This document shows, piece by piece, positions 9,735 to 19,378 of a stretch of DNA of 64,000 bases (positions are counted from its first letter, which is position 1; each line of letters starts with the position of its first letter). Source of the DNA: Arcobacter sp. (GTDB lineage: Bacteria; Campylobacterota; Campylobacteria; Campylobacterales; Arcobacteraceae); NCBI GenBank assembly GCA_020048055.1, contig JAIFNA010000006.1:124001-188000 (forward strand). Direction: 5' to 3'. The notes under the pieces are model-generated. The model searched no databases, was not told the DNA's origin, and saw nothing but the letters and a program-made list of their open reading frames with translations. Both the position numbers and the translations under genes were made by a program.

Positions 9735-10025
9735 ATGGTAAAGCATATAGTATTGTTTAAATTCAAAGAGGAAAATAAACAAGAAAATATCAAAAAAGCA
9801 AAAGAGTTATTTGAGGAGTTAGGTGAAATTCTCGATGAGTTAAAACATATGGAAGTTGGTATCAATTTTGATACAGCACAAAGAGCAACAGATATGTCAA
9901 TCTATACTAAGTTTGAAAATATAGATGGGCTACATGCTTACGCTGTAAATCCAGATCACCTTAAAGTTGTAGAGTTTATAAAAGAGGTTACTGAATACAC
10001 AAAAGTTTGTGATTATTATCTATAA
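9735..10025 (+). CDS. Dabb-family (stress-responsive alpha/beta barrel) protein
   Basis: A 96-residue cytoplasmic protein of the Dabb family: it opens with MVKHIVLFKFK, the typical first strand, and ends with an HLKVVEFIKEVTEY helix. These small ferredoxin-like proteins form dimeric barrels; function is generally undefined. I chose the ATG at 9735 because AGGA at 9726-9729 sits at the right distance and the family begins there; an upstream extension in frame to 9675 looks non-coding. It is convergent with the Memo fusion gene with no gap between the two. Confidence 0.88.
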   Translation: MVKHIVLFKFKEENKQENIKKAKELFEELGEILDELKHMEVGINFDTAQRATDMSIYTKFENIDGLHAYAVNPDHLKVVEFIKEVTEYTKVCDYYL

Positions 10026-10030
10026 TCACA
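10008..10030. terminator. Dyad across the convergent ends of Dabb and amrS-memo genes
   Basis: TGTGATTA, 7-base spacer, TAATCACA: a perfect 8-base dyad that covers both stop codons. It could stop transcription in both directions, but there is no long T-tract, so this is weak. Confidence 0.35.
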
Positions 10031-11819
10031 TATTTTGATAAATTATTGCACTTAAGTAACCAACAACTCTTGAATCATCTTTTGTAGCATCTGCACTTGT
10101 GCGATAATCTAATAATCTGCTTTTAAATCCCTTATTTAATACCACTTCAATCAGTGCTTTAACTCCAACTCTTCCACAAGCCTCACACCCTTTATTCCAA
10201 ATATCAAGGTCAAGTTTTGCCACTGCTTCAAGACATATACTATCAAGCCGCATTGCTTTTGCTTTGTCGTAAAAATGGCTTAAATCTGTACTGATAACTA
10301 CAAATGTTTCATTGTCATTTAATGCAAAATCAATAACTTTTGCTAATTCTTGGTGTTCAATTCTTCCGTAAACAATCTCAACAATTTTGGCATTTGGAAA
10401 AGTTCTTTTGATAAATAAACTTTGTGTTTCTGTTGAATGCTCAAGATGAGCATCTTTATTAAAATTTATAAATGGGAAATTGTTTAATAGCTTTTTCCCA
10501 TAATCCAAATCAATTTTTATCTCACCACAAACGGTACTATATCTATCAAACATTGCCAAACTAGCACCATTAAAAGCAACTCTATGTGATGGACCAATTA
10601 ATAGCACCCTTTTTGTTTTTGGATTTGTTACTAAGCTATAAGCTACATTTGCACTAAATCCACTGTAAATATATCCAGCATGTGGGACAATTATCGCTTT
10701 TGGTAATATATTAATTGGTGGTTTGAAATCTGAATTTTTAAGCATTAAATCAAAATGGGCAAATTGTTTTTTGATCTCATCACAGTTTTTACTATAAAAA
10801 CTTCCAGCAAATCCCATATCTCTTTTTGTATGAAAAACTCCGTCAAGTAAAGAGGTGCATTTTTTACAAGATACACCGTTTGAGAGGTTATTTTTTGTTG
10901 TTTTGTAAGTTATCCTTTCAAGTAAAACCTCACCACAAGATCTACAACAGGTTTCATTTGGAAGGCCAGCATTTCCCATATATACATAGGATAAACCAGC
11001 TGTTTTTCCAATATTATAAGCTGTTTGTAATAAATCAGTTGATGTTCTAGGGATATCTAAAAGTTTATAATCTGGATGAAATGCGCTTAAGTGCCAAGGG
11101 GTAGTATTTCCAAGTTCATCGTTTATAAATGTAGCAATTTTTCTCAACTCCTCATCGCTATCGTTTATAGTTGGGATAATCAATGTGGTTACCTCTATCC
11201 AAATTCCTAATTGTTTAAAAAGTTTTAGATTATTTTTTAGTTTTTCTAAATCGCCACCAAGCTCTTTTTTGTAATATTTAGAATCGAATGACTTAAGATC
11301 AACATTGGCTCCATCAATCAGTCCTTTCATATCATTTAAAACTTCAATTGATTCAAAACCGTTAGTGACAAATATATTTTTCAATCCATTTTGATGGGCT
11401 ATGGTGGCAATATCTCTGATGTATGGATAGAAAATTGTTGGTTCATTGTAGGTGTAAGAGATGCTTTCACAACGATTATTTAAAGCGATTAAGACAATAT
11501 CTTGCGGGGAATAATATTTTTCTTTATTGATAGTGTGTTCTTGACTAATGCCGTGATTTTGGCAAAATGAACATTTAAAGTTACATCCAACAGTGCCAAG
11601 CGAAAGTGTTTTGGTTTGTGGTAAAAAGTGATAAAGTGGTTTTTTTTCAACAGGATCAATGTTGATAACAGCAGGGTATCCGTATACCAAACATTCTATT
11701 CTTTCACCTGTATTTTTATTTACACCACAAATACCAGTTTTCCCAACATCAATATTGCAGTAGTGTTGACAAAGTGTGCAGATAAGTTTATCCCCTTTGC
11801 TTTGTTTGTAAAATTTCAT
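10026..11819 (-). CDS. AmmeMemoRadiSam fusion: radical SAM enzyme (AmrS) + Memo (AmrB)
   Basis: A 597-residue two-domain protein. Residues 1-290: radical SAM enzyme of the AmrS type, with the SAM cluster motif CNFKCSFC (Cys79, Cys83, Cys86) and an extra N-terminal Cys group (Cys14, 17, 21, 31). Residues about 290-325 form a linker with further CxxC pairs. Residues about 330-597: Memo-like dioxygenase fold with VPHAGYIYSG, GPSHR and STDLSHFYD, whose His residues resemble the metal site of LigB/Memo proteins. The third member, AMMECR1, is upstream and overlaps by four bases. The biochemical role of the system is not settled. Confidence 0.93.
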   Translation of the reverse strand: MKFYKQSKGDKLICTLCQHYCNIDVGKTGICGVNKNTGERIECLVYGYPAVINIDPVEKKPLYHFLPQTKTLSLGTVGCNFKCSFCQNHGISQEHTINKEKYYSPQDIVLIALNNRCESISYTYNEPTIFYPYIRDIATIAHQNGLKNIFVTNGFESIEVLNDMKGLIDGANVDLKSFDSKYYKKELGGDLEKLKNNLKLFKQLGIWIEVTTLIIPTINDSDEELRKIATFINDELGNTTPWHLSAFHPDYKLLDIPRTSTDLLQTAYNIGKTAGLSYVYMGNAGLPNETCCRSCGEVLLERITYKTTKNNLSNGVSCKKCTSLLDGVFHTKRDMGFAGSFYSKNCDEIKKQFAHFDLMLKNSDFKPPINILPKAIIVPHAGYIYSGFSANVAYSLVTNPKTKRVLLIGPSHRVAFNGASLAMFDRYSTVCGEIKIDLDYGKKLLNNFPFINFNKDAHLEHSTETQSLFIKRTFPNAKIVEIVYGRIEHQELAKVIDFALNDNETFVVISTDLSHFYDKAKAMRLDSICLEAVAKLDLDIWNKGCEACGRVGVKALIEVVLNKGFKSRLLDYRTSADATKDDSRVVGYLSAIIYQNM

Positions 11820-12370
11820 TTTATTTTTTCAACCTGATATTTATAAATTTGTGGATGGTTTTTTAGGCAATCTTGAGTGGTTCTTGCTTTTTGGCAAAGA
11901 TGGGAAAAGAAAGTTTCAAAATCTTGTAGTTCTTCCCAAACTTGTGGTAAAAATGTAGCTTGATTTTGTCCATCTTTTAAAATAATACCATCGATTCCAA
12001 TAGTAATTTGATTTTTTAAATCCTCTATGGTGTCGTACTTAACTAAAATTGCAGGGGTTAAAATTGAAACTTCAAGTGATATATCTGGTATCTCATCGGA
12101 AGTTACTGGCTTAAACCTAGGGTCACTAAATGCTGCGCTAATGGCATTGTGGACTAAGTCGTCGTAAAATTCTCTATGAGCTACAAGCGAGCCAATACAA
12201 CCTCTTAATTTTCCATTTTTTTTCAAAGTGATAAAAGTTGCCCTTGGGAGGACAAATTCAGGAGAAATCTTTACAGCATCATATTTTGTGATTAGTTTTT
12301 CATTTTTTGGATTGAGATTTAATTTACTATAAATCGAATCCCATGCTATCTTTTTTATTAAATTGTCCAT
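11816..12370 (-). CDS. AMMECR1-family protein (AmmeMemoRadiSam system protein A)
   Basis: A 184-residue AMMECR1-domain protein. The family core LRGCIGSL is at about 76-83, followed by the NAISAAFSDPRF region and DISLEVSIL; RGCIG and the nearby His/Asp residues are the conserved surface of the family. It overlaps the AmrS-Memo fusion gene by four bases, so the complete three-function set is encoded as two proteins from one transcript. Its role is inferred to be with the radical SAM/Memo protein; the reaction is unknown. Confidence 0.92.
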   Translation of the reverse strand: MDNLIKKIAWDSIYSKLNLNPKNEKLITKYDAVKISPEFVLPRATFITLKKNGKLRGCIGSLVAHREFYDDLVHNAISAAFSDPRFKPVTSDEIPDISLEVSILTPAILVKYDTIEDLKNQITIGIDGIILKDGQNQATFLPQVWEELQDFETFFSHLCQKARTTQDCLKNHPQIYKYQVEKIK

Positions 12371-12454
12371 GTCACCCCTTAAATGTTCAAATTTTTATCT
12401 TATATCGTACAATTTCTAAACTTATTTTATAGCGGAATAAATGAGCGAGATTTA

Positions 12455-12460
12455 TATAAT
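12455..12460 (+). promoter_or_regulatory. Consensus -10 element upstream of the class V aminotransferase
   Basis: TATAAT lies 115 bases before the aminotransferase ATG in an A/T-rich setting. It predicts a transcript start near 12467 and therefore a leader of about 105 bases that contains the hairpin at 12500-12534. Confidence 0.5.
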
Positions 12461-12499
12461 CTAGCATTAACAAACTTTTTGGCATAATCCACCCATAAC

Positions 12500-12534
12500 A
12501 AAGGTGTCTATCTCTTGCTGAGGTAGATGCCTTT
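12500..12534 (+). promoter_or_regulatory. Long stem-loop in the leader of the class V aminotransferase
   Basis: AAAGGTGTCTATCTC, loop TTGCT, GAGGTAGATGCCTTT: all 15 positions pair in RNA (12 Watson-Crick, 3 G-U). The stem is followed by TTG rather than a long U-tract. The GGTG in its left arm can instead pair with CACC at 12490-12493, so two alternative folds exist. This may be an attenuator or the 3' end of a small RNA of about 70 nt. Confidence 0.5.
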
Positions 12535-12574
12535 TGTAATGTTTAGAGAAAATATTTACAATAGGTAGGAAAAA

Positions 12575-13675
12575 ATGTTACTAACACCAGGACCAACACC
12601 AGTACCAGAATTTGTACGAGCTGCGATGGCAACTGAAACTTTACACCACAGAACACCAGAGTTTGAGGCGATATTTAAAAATACACGGGAGCTTCTCCTT
12701 GAAATCCTTGATATGCCAGAAGCTTTGATGCTGTCTTCAAGTGGAACAGGTGCTATGGAGGCTTGTATTATAAACCTTACGGCTAAAAAATCATTAACAA
12801 TAAATAGTGGAAAATTTGGCGAAAGATTTGGAAAAATTTGTAAAGCTATGAATATTCCAAATGTTGAAATTAAAAATCCATGGGACACACCAGTATCTGT
12901 TGAAGCTGTGCTTGAGATTATAGAAAATGATAGCGAGATTGATTCGATTTGTATCCAAATATGTGAAAGTGCTGGGGGTTTACGACACCCAGTTGAAGAG
13001 ATAGCAAAAAAAGTAAAAGAGATAAATAGTGATATTATAATAATAGCTGATGGTATAACAGCAGTTGGAGTTGAAAAAATTGATACAACAAATATTGACG
13101 CATTGATTACTGGTAGCCAAAAAGCACTTATGCTTCCACCTGGACTTGCTATGATTGGACTAAGCCAAAAAGCAGTTGACAAACTTGAAATAAATGCAAA
13201 AGGTTATTATTTTAATCTTGCAACTGAACTAAAAAATCAAAGAAAAAATACAACAGCTTGGACTGCTGCTACAACTTTAATCATCGGACTTGGCGCAATT
13301 TTAGAAAAAATAAAAGCTGATGGATTTGAAAATCTTTATAGTGATACAAAAAAACGAGCAGAGGCTTCAAGGGAGGCGCTAAAAGCTATTGGACTTCCAA
13401 TTTATCCGAAAACGCCAGCTGACAGTATGACTACAATTTTTAGTGAAAAATCAAATGAAATTAGAAAAATCTTGAAAAACAAATACGATGTCAATATTGC
13501 TGGTGGACAAGATGACCTAAATGGAAAAATTTTTAGAATTAACCACATGGGGCTTGTTGCTCCATTTGAGGCTTCTTGGGCTGTTAATGCGATTGAAAAA
13601 ACACTTGATGAGCTTGGTTTACGAAAATTTGACGGAACAGCTAATAAAGTATTTATGGAAACTTATTTCAGATGA
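12575..13675 (+). CDS. Class V aminotransferase (alanine-glyoxylate/serine-pyruvate type)
   Basis: PLP-dependent aminotransferase of 366 residues. It opens with LLTPGPTPVP, typical for the serine/alanine-glyoxylate subgroup; the PLP lysine is Lys183 in TGSQKALMLPPG, and SSSGTGAMEA binds the cofactor phosphate. The donor and acceptor cannot be told by sequence alone; serine, alanine or aspartate are candidates. The ribosome-binding site TAGGTAGG is close to the ATG. It overlaps hisZ by four bases and the two are co-transcribed. Confidence 0.88.
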   Translation: MLLTPGPTPVPEFVRAAMATETLHHRTPEFEAIFKNTRELLLEILDMPEALMLSSSGTGAMEACIINLTAKKSLTINSGKFGERFGKICKAMNIPNVEIKNPWDTPVSVEAVLEIIENDSEIDSICIQICESAGGLRHPVEEIAKKVKEINSDIIIIADGITAVGVEKIDTTNIDALITGSQKALMLPPGLAMIGLSQKAVDKLEINAKGYYFNLATELKNQRKNTTAWTAATTLIIGLGAILEKIKADGFENLYSDTKKRAEASREALKAIGLPIYPKTPADSMTTIFSEKSNEIRKILKNKYDVNIAGGQDDLNGKIFRINHMGLVAPFEASWAVNAIEKTLDELGLRKFDGTANKVFMETYFR

Positions 13676-14514
13676 TTTTTGAACACGAAATACCAGATGG
13701 GTGTAGACTTTATTTTGGTGATGTTGCTAAAAAGAAAAGAAATCTCGAAAATAAAGTAAGTGAATTTTTTGATAAAAATGGATTTTTAGAGATAGTTACA
13801 CCTAATTTTTCATACTCTGGACACCAAAGTATCGATGATGAAACGAAGTTAATCAAGCTAAATGACACAGATAATAATCAACTTACTTTGCGAGCCGATA
13901 GTACACTTGATGTTGCTAGAATTATTACAAAAAGATTGGGAAGAACAACTGACCACAAAAAGTGGTTTTATATACAACCAATTTTTTTATATCCATCGAT
14001 TGAAAATTATCAAATTGGGTGTGAGTGGCTTGAGCATACAAAAATTAGTGATATTATAAATATTACAAGTGAGATTTTTGATATGTTAAAGATAAATCCA
14101 CTTATCCAAATTGCAAATTTGAATATCCCAAAAATAATTTCAAAAGAGTTCAATATTCCAATTTCTTATTTTAGAGATGGAGAGATTGTGAAGCTTTTTG
14201 GTCTAAAACTTGACTGGTTAAAATGTTTATTATATGCATCCACTAAAGATGATTTAGAGAAGCTTTACCCATCTTTACCAGAGTGTTTGAAAGATGAAGT
14301 TTTAAAATTGATAAAAATTGGTGATGATTTATCGTACAAAAATATGATAATTTCACCACTTTATTTTGATAGTATGAAGTATTATGATGATATTTATTTT
14401 AGAGCAATTGAAGGAAATGAGACAATAGCAAAAGGTGGGCAATATAATAGCGATGGTGTTGAATCTTTAGGATTCGCACTTTGCACAGATAATTTATTAA
14501 AAATATTAACCTAA
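13672..14514 (+). CDS. hisZ: ATP phosphoribosyltransferase regulatory subunit (HisZ)
   Basis: Histidyl-tRNA synthetase-like paralogue without the anticodon domain. The 280-residue protein keeps the class II catalytic-core pattern (LRADSTLDVARI motif 2-like region; a C-terminal GGQYNSDGVESLGFAL motif 3-like region). It partners the short form of HisG and makes the complex sensitive to histidine. hisG itself is not in the window. Its position before purA is common in Campylobacterota and joins two pathways that share PRPP and the AICAR branch. Confidence 0.85.
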   Translation: MIFEHEIPDGCRLYFGDVAKKKRNLENKVSEFFDKNGFLEIVTPNFSYSGHQSIDDETKLIKLNDTDNNQLTLRADSTLDVARIITKRLGRTTDHKKWFYIQPIFLYPSIENYQIGCEWLEHTKISDIINITSEIFDMLKINPLIQIANLNIPKIISKEFNIPISYFRDGEIVKLFGLKLDWLKCLLYASTKDDLEKLYPSLPECLKDEVLKLIKIGDDLSYKNMIISPLYFDSMKYYDDIYFRAIEGNETIAKGGQYNSDGVESLGFALCTDNLLKILT

Positions 14515-14607
14515 ACGGCAATCGTCAGATTGTCGTTTAGGATTGATTTTAGGAAGAACTTGTTCTTCGTAAAATAAAACAAAAAAGTGAAGGTTTCCTT
14601 CATTTTT
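14511..14607 (+). promoter_or_regulatory. Three-hairpin leader of purA, last one terminator-like
   Basis: Three stem-loops follow each other: 14511-14540 (13-base arms, one G-U), 14553-14568 (GAAGAAC TT GTTCTTC) and 14583-14607 (11-base arms, TTT loop, ending in a run of T). The last is an intrinsic-terminator shape only 27 bases before the purA ATG, which leaves no room for another promoter. A conditional attenuator is the natural reading; it could also just end hisZ transcription. Confidence 0.55.
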
Positions 14608-14621
14608 AGTATAAAAATTAA

Positions 14622-15884
<1,263 letters not shown>

Positions 15885-15904
15885 ACTTCACAATTATCTG
15901 ATTA

Positions 15905-15961
15905 TTTGCTTAATAACAGCAAACAAAGGCATTAGGATTGATTTTATTTGGAACTTGTTTT
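15905..15961 (+). promoter_or_regulatory. Leader of the DUF507 gene sharing a box with the purA leader
   Basis: A small dyad TTTGCT/AGCAAA (15905-15923) is followed by the box TTAGGATTGATTTTA, then GAACTTGTT, at 15932-15958. The same two blocks, at nearly the same spacing, occur in the purA leader at 14537-14564. Both lie just before the ribosome-binding site of the next gene. Confidence 0.4.
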
Positions 15962-15995
15962 AAATGAAATGGAACAAAAATTAAGGAGTAAAAAT

Positions 15996-16547
15996 ATGAA
16001 ACTAAAAAAACAACACGCAAACTTTTTAGCAAGAAAAATAACGAAAGATTTATTAAATAGTGAATTTATAGAAGCTAGAAAAGATAGAATGGCAATATCA
16101 GCAGAGTGTGAAAGAATTTTGCTTGAAGATATAGAAAAAGAGATAAAACTTGATGAGCAAGTAAATGTTATTTTAGAAAATATGGAAGATGATATTTCAT
16201 TTTATAATGCCGATTTCAAACAACTTTTCTGGATGACAAAAAAAAGATTAGCAAATGAGTTTGATGTAAATCTAAATTTTGAAGATAGATTTTCAAACAT
16301 CGCACATAATATGATGGACTTTCTGTATGAGGAGGATTTTATCCACTTTACAGTTTCAGACAATCAAGTAAAAAATTTAATAGCAAACTCAATTGACCAA
16401 TTTATCAAAGGATATGATGAAGCTGATAGTTTAGCTTATGATAAAATCAAAAACTATAAACGAAAACTTATCCCTGGGACAGAGGATTACGAGCTTATTT
16501 TTAAACGACTTTACGAGGAAGAATTAATAAAAAAAGGATTGTTATAA
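15996..16547 (+). CDS. DUF507 family protein
   Basis: A 183-residue, charged, all-helical protein of the DUF507 family. It is built of two similar halves, each with a KLxxxHANFLARKI-like and a LIANSI-like segment. I set the start at 15996 because AAGGAG (15983-15988) precedes it at seven bases and because the family begins with M-[KR]-L-K; an in-frame extension to 15948 is unlikely. It touches carA in a TAATG arrangement. Function is unknown, but pairing with carA is conserved in Campylobacterota. Confidence 0.9.
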   Translation: MKLKKQHANFLARKITKDLLNSEFIEARKDRMAISAECERILLEDIEKEIKLDEQVNVILENMEDDISFYNADFKQLFWMTKKRLANEFDVNLNFEDRFSNIAHNMMDFLYEEDFIHFTVSDNQVKNLIANSIDQFIKGYDEADSLAYDKIKNYKRKLIPGTEDYELIFKRLYEEELIKKGLL

Positions 16548-17686
16548 TGGAAAGAATTTATCTTTATCTTGAAAATGGCACTTTTTTAGAAGGTGATAGT
16601 TTTGGTGCTAGTGGCACTAGTGTTGGGGAGATAGTATTTAATACTTCTCTAACTGGATATCAAGAGATTACAACTGATCCGAGTTATGCTGGACAATTTA
16701 TAACTTTTACAATGCCAGAAATTGGAAATGTTGGTGTAAATCAAGCAGATAATGAATCAAAAGTTGCCTACTCAAAAGGTGTGATTGTAAGAGCTTACAA
16801 CGAAGCTTATTCAAATTTTAGAGGGGAAAGAAGTTTTGGTGAACTTCTAAAAGAGCAAGGCGTTCTAGGAATTTGCAATATTGACACTAGATTTTTAACA
16901 AAAATGATAAGAGATGAGGGCGCTATGATGATGGTAGCATCAACTCTTATTAGCGATAAAGATGAGCTAAAAAAAGTACTAGAGGGCAACCCACGAATTG
17001 AGGAGATTAACTATATCAATGAAGTGAGCACAAAAGAGGCTTACATCCACAAATATGGTGCTTGGAACCACGCAATTATGGATTATAATAAAGCTGTTAT
17101 GAGTGATAAAAAAGTAGTTGTACTTGATTTTGGAGTTAAGAGAAATATTTTAAATGAACTTGTTGAGGCTGGACTTGAAGTTGAGGTTATACCTAATACA
17201 TTTAAAGCTGATGATTTAATTGCAAGATTTGAAAATGGTGAAATTGGCGGAATATTCCTTAGTAATGGACCAGGTGATCCGCTTACGCTTACAAAAGAAA
17301 AAGAGCAAATTCAAAAACTAATAGATAAAAATATCCCAATTTTTGCAATTTGTCTTGGACATCAAATGTTAAGTATAGCTCATGGACATGATACTTATAA
17401 GCTTAAATTTGGACAACATGGTGGAAACCATCCAGTTGGAAATGAAGATGGCGCTGTTGAGATAACAGCACAAAACCACAATTATAATGTTCCAGATAGT
17501 ATTACTGAGATTGCCGACATCACACATATTAATCTATTTGACCAAACAATTGAGGGTGTACGATATAGAGATAAGCCAATATTTTCAGTTCAGCATCACC
17601 CAGAAGCTAGTCCAGGACCACATGAAAGTAAATATATCTTTAAAAAATTTGCCGATATTGTAAAGATTTCAAATGCAACACTTTAG
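16547..17686 (+). CDS. carA: Carbamoyl-phosphate synthase small (glutaminase) subunit
   Basis: Releases ammonia from glutamine for carbamoyl phosphate used in pyrimidine and arginine synthesis; works with CarB, which is not in the window. The 379-residue protein has the small-subunit N-terminal domain (LENGTFLEGDSFGA), the amidotransferase nucleophile Cys269 in FAICLGHQ and the partner His/Glu in QHHPEASPG near residue 350. Its start overlaps the DUF507 stop, and its end overlaps the next gene by 14 bases. Confidence 0.97.
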   Translation: MERIYLYLENGTFLEGDSFGASGTSVGEIVFNTSLTGYQEITTDPSYAGQFITFTMPEIGNVGVNQADNESKVAYSKGVIVRAYNEAYSNFRGERSFGELLKEQGVLGICNIDTRFLTKMIRDEGAMMMVASTLISDKDELKKVLEGNPRIEEINYINEVSTKEAYIHKYGAWNHAIMDYNKAVMSDKKVVVLDFGVKRNILNELVEAGLEVEVIPNTFKADDLIARFENGEIGGIFLSNGPGDPLTLTKEKEQIQKLIDKNIPIFAICLGHQMLSIAHGHDTYKLKFGQHGGNHPVGNEDGAVEITAQNHNYNVPDSITEIADITHINLFDQTIEGVRYRDKPIFSVQHHPEASPGPHESKYIFKKFADIVKISNATL

Positions 17687-18704
17687 ATTTTCAATAATTT
17701 TTGCAATTGTGGCACTTGGTGTTGCTGGTTGGTGGGGATTTTCAAATGGGGGGATAATGTTGGCTTTAGCTATGGTTTGGTTAGCGCTTGTACTATCAGC
17801 TATGGAGATTTCACTTTCATTTGATAATGCCGTTGTAAATGCAGCGATTTTAAAAGACTGGGATGAATACTGGAGAACACTATTTTTAACAGTTGGTATG
17901 ATAATAGCTGTATTTGGTATGAGGCTACTTTTCCCACTTGTTATAGTTGCTATGACTGCTGATATGGGGATTTTAGATGTTTGGAATTTAGCTATTTCAA
18001 ATCCAAATGAATATTCAAAAGCACTTATTTCACACCATGCTGAAGTTTCAGTTTTTGGTGGAATGTTCCTTTTGATGGTATTTTTAAATTTTATTTTTGA
18101 TCATGAAAGAGATATTCACTGGCTTGGAAAACTTGAGGAGCAACTAGGAATGCTTGGTAGAATAGAGACTATCTCAATTTTTATTGCACTTTCTACACTT
18201 TTACTTTGTATAACTATGGTACCTGAAGCTGAACAATTTAAAGTTTTAATGGCTGGAATGTGGGGACTTGTTATATATATCGGGGTTGATATGTTGGCTA
18301 GCCTTATGGAACACCAAAAACCTGATTTAAATGCAGGAGAACTTGTAAAAAGAGGAAGTATTGGTGGATTTTTGTATCTTGAAGTACTTGATGCATCATT
18401 CTCTTTTGATGGTGTAATTGGTGCATTTGCTATCACTAAAGATATTGTTATTATTATGATTGGACTTGGTATTGGTGCTATGTTTGTACGAGCTATAACT
18501 ATTTATCTTGTTGAAAAAGAGACACTTTCGGAGTATAGATACTTAGAGCATGGTGCTCATTATGCTATTGGTATTTTGGCTATTATTATGCTTTTAAGTC
18601 TAAAATTCCACATTCCTGAAGTTATCACGGGCTTTATCGGAATACTTTTCATAGGACTATCTATTTGGTCATCTGTTAAACACAATAGATTGGAAGCAAA
18701 CTAG
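17673..18704 (+). CDS. DUF475/TerC-family integral membrane protein
   Basis: A 343-residue protein with about nine transmembrane helices. The EISLSFDNAVVNA segment near residue 46 and the later LDASFSFDGVIGAFA segment form a pair of Asp/Asn-bearing helices characteristic of the TerC/DUF475 group, which has been linked to metal (Mn) export or tellurium resistance in relatives. Substrate here is unknown. The ATG at 17673 overlaps carA; no clear Shine-Dalgarno is visible, which fits translational coupling. Confidence 0.85.
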   Translation: MQHFRFSIIFAIVALGVAGWWGFSNGGIMLALAMVWLALVLSAMEISLSFDNAVVNAAILKDWDEYWRTLFLTVGMIIAVFGMRLLFPLVIVAMTADMGILDVWNLAISNPNEYSKALISHHAEVSVFGGMFLLMVFLNFIFDHERDIHWLGKLEEQLGMLGRIETISIFIALSTLLLCITMVPEAEQFKVLMAGMWGLVIYIGVDMLASLMEHQKPDLNAGELVKRGSIGGFLYLEVLDASFSFDGVIGAFAITKDIVIIMIGLGIGAMFVRAITIYLVEKETLSEYRYLEHGAHYAIGILAIIMLLSLKFHIPEVITGFIGILFIGLSIWSSVKHNRLEAN

Positions 18705-18849
18705 CTTCTAATTTAGGGTTTTAAAACTTACTATTTTCCACTTCAGACTACAGAGCAAAGAGCTATTTCTCTTTGCAAATATCTAAAATCAAGCAATGAC
18801 AGTTTAAAAAACAACTAGCTACAATTTGAACATAATAAAAGGGGACAAA

Positions 18850-19074
18850 ATGACAGCAAGAATGATACGATATGATGAAAGCTACAGCGGACTTATCGAT
18901 GAGCTTGTAGCTAAAAGCGGTGGAAATATCGAGATTGTTGATGTTGAAAATCTGAAACTTGACCCATATTTTTATGAAAGAAAAACAAGTTTGGATAAGA
19001 CTATCAAAGCTATAGATGATGGTACTTTGGAGATGCTTTCTCATGAGGATGTTTGGGCTGATTTGGAAAAATGA
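18850..19074 (+). CDS. Antitoxin of a ParE-type toxin-antitoxin pair
   Basis: A 74-residue acidic protein encoded directly before a ParE-like toxin and overlapping it by four bases. The C-terminal part (SHEDVWADLEK) has the short helix common in Phd/RelB/ParD-type toxin-binding tails. The start at 18850 is preceded by AAGGGGA; an ATG 24 bases upstream lacks one. The N-terminal DNA-binding fold is not obvious from sequence, so the antitoxin call rests mainly on context. Confidence 0.75.
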   Translation: MTARMIRYDESYSGLIDELVAKSGGNIEIVDVENLKLDPYFYERKTSLDKTIKAIDDGTLEMLSHEDVWADLEK

Positions 19075-19364
19075 GTATGAAAATAATTTATACTCCTCTT
19101 TCAAAACAAAATCTTCTTCAAATAAAACAATTTATAGCAAAAGATAAAAAAATTGCAAGCGAGAAATTTATGGCAAGACTTAAGCTAGCAATAGAAAATA
19201 TTATAAACTCCCCATACAAATATAGAAAATCATTTTATTATCAGGATGAAAACATAAGAGATATGATTTTTGGTGGTTATTCGATTATCTATCGAATTAA
19301 TATCCCAAAAGATGCTATAGAAATATTGGAGATTTTTAATCAGAATCTTCCTGAAATAAAATAG
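19071..19364 (+). CDS. ParE/RelE-family toxin
   Basis: A 97-residue basic protein of the ParE/RelE fold: helical hairpin (LSKQNLLQIKQFI), then the core strand signature IRDMIFGGYSIIYRIN and a terminal EILEIFNQNLP. It lacks the clustered basic RNase residues of RelE, so a gyrase-poisoning ParE-like action is more probable, but this is inference. A homologous toxin lies at 50143-50439. Confidence 0.87.
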   Translation: MSMKIIYTPLSKQNLLQIKQFIAKDKKIASEKFMARLKLAIENIINSPYKYRKSFYYQDENIRDMIFGGYSIIYRINIPKDAIEILEIFNQNLPEIK

Positions 19365-19378
19365 GATAAAAAGTAAAG

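Noticed and set aside
12556-13182. Long open frame (208 codons) antisense to the class V aminotransferase
   Set aside because: The protein is rich in Ser, Ile and Phe as expected for an antisense frame, has no motif and no ribosome-binding site; the sense gene is clear.
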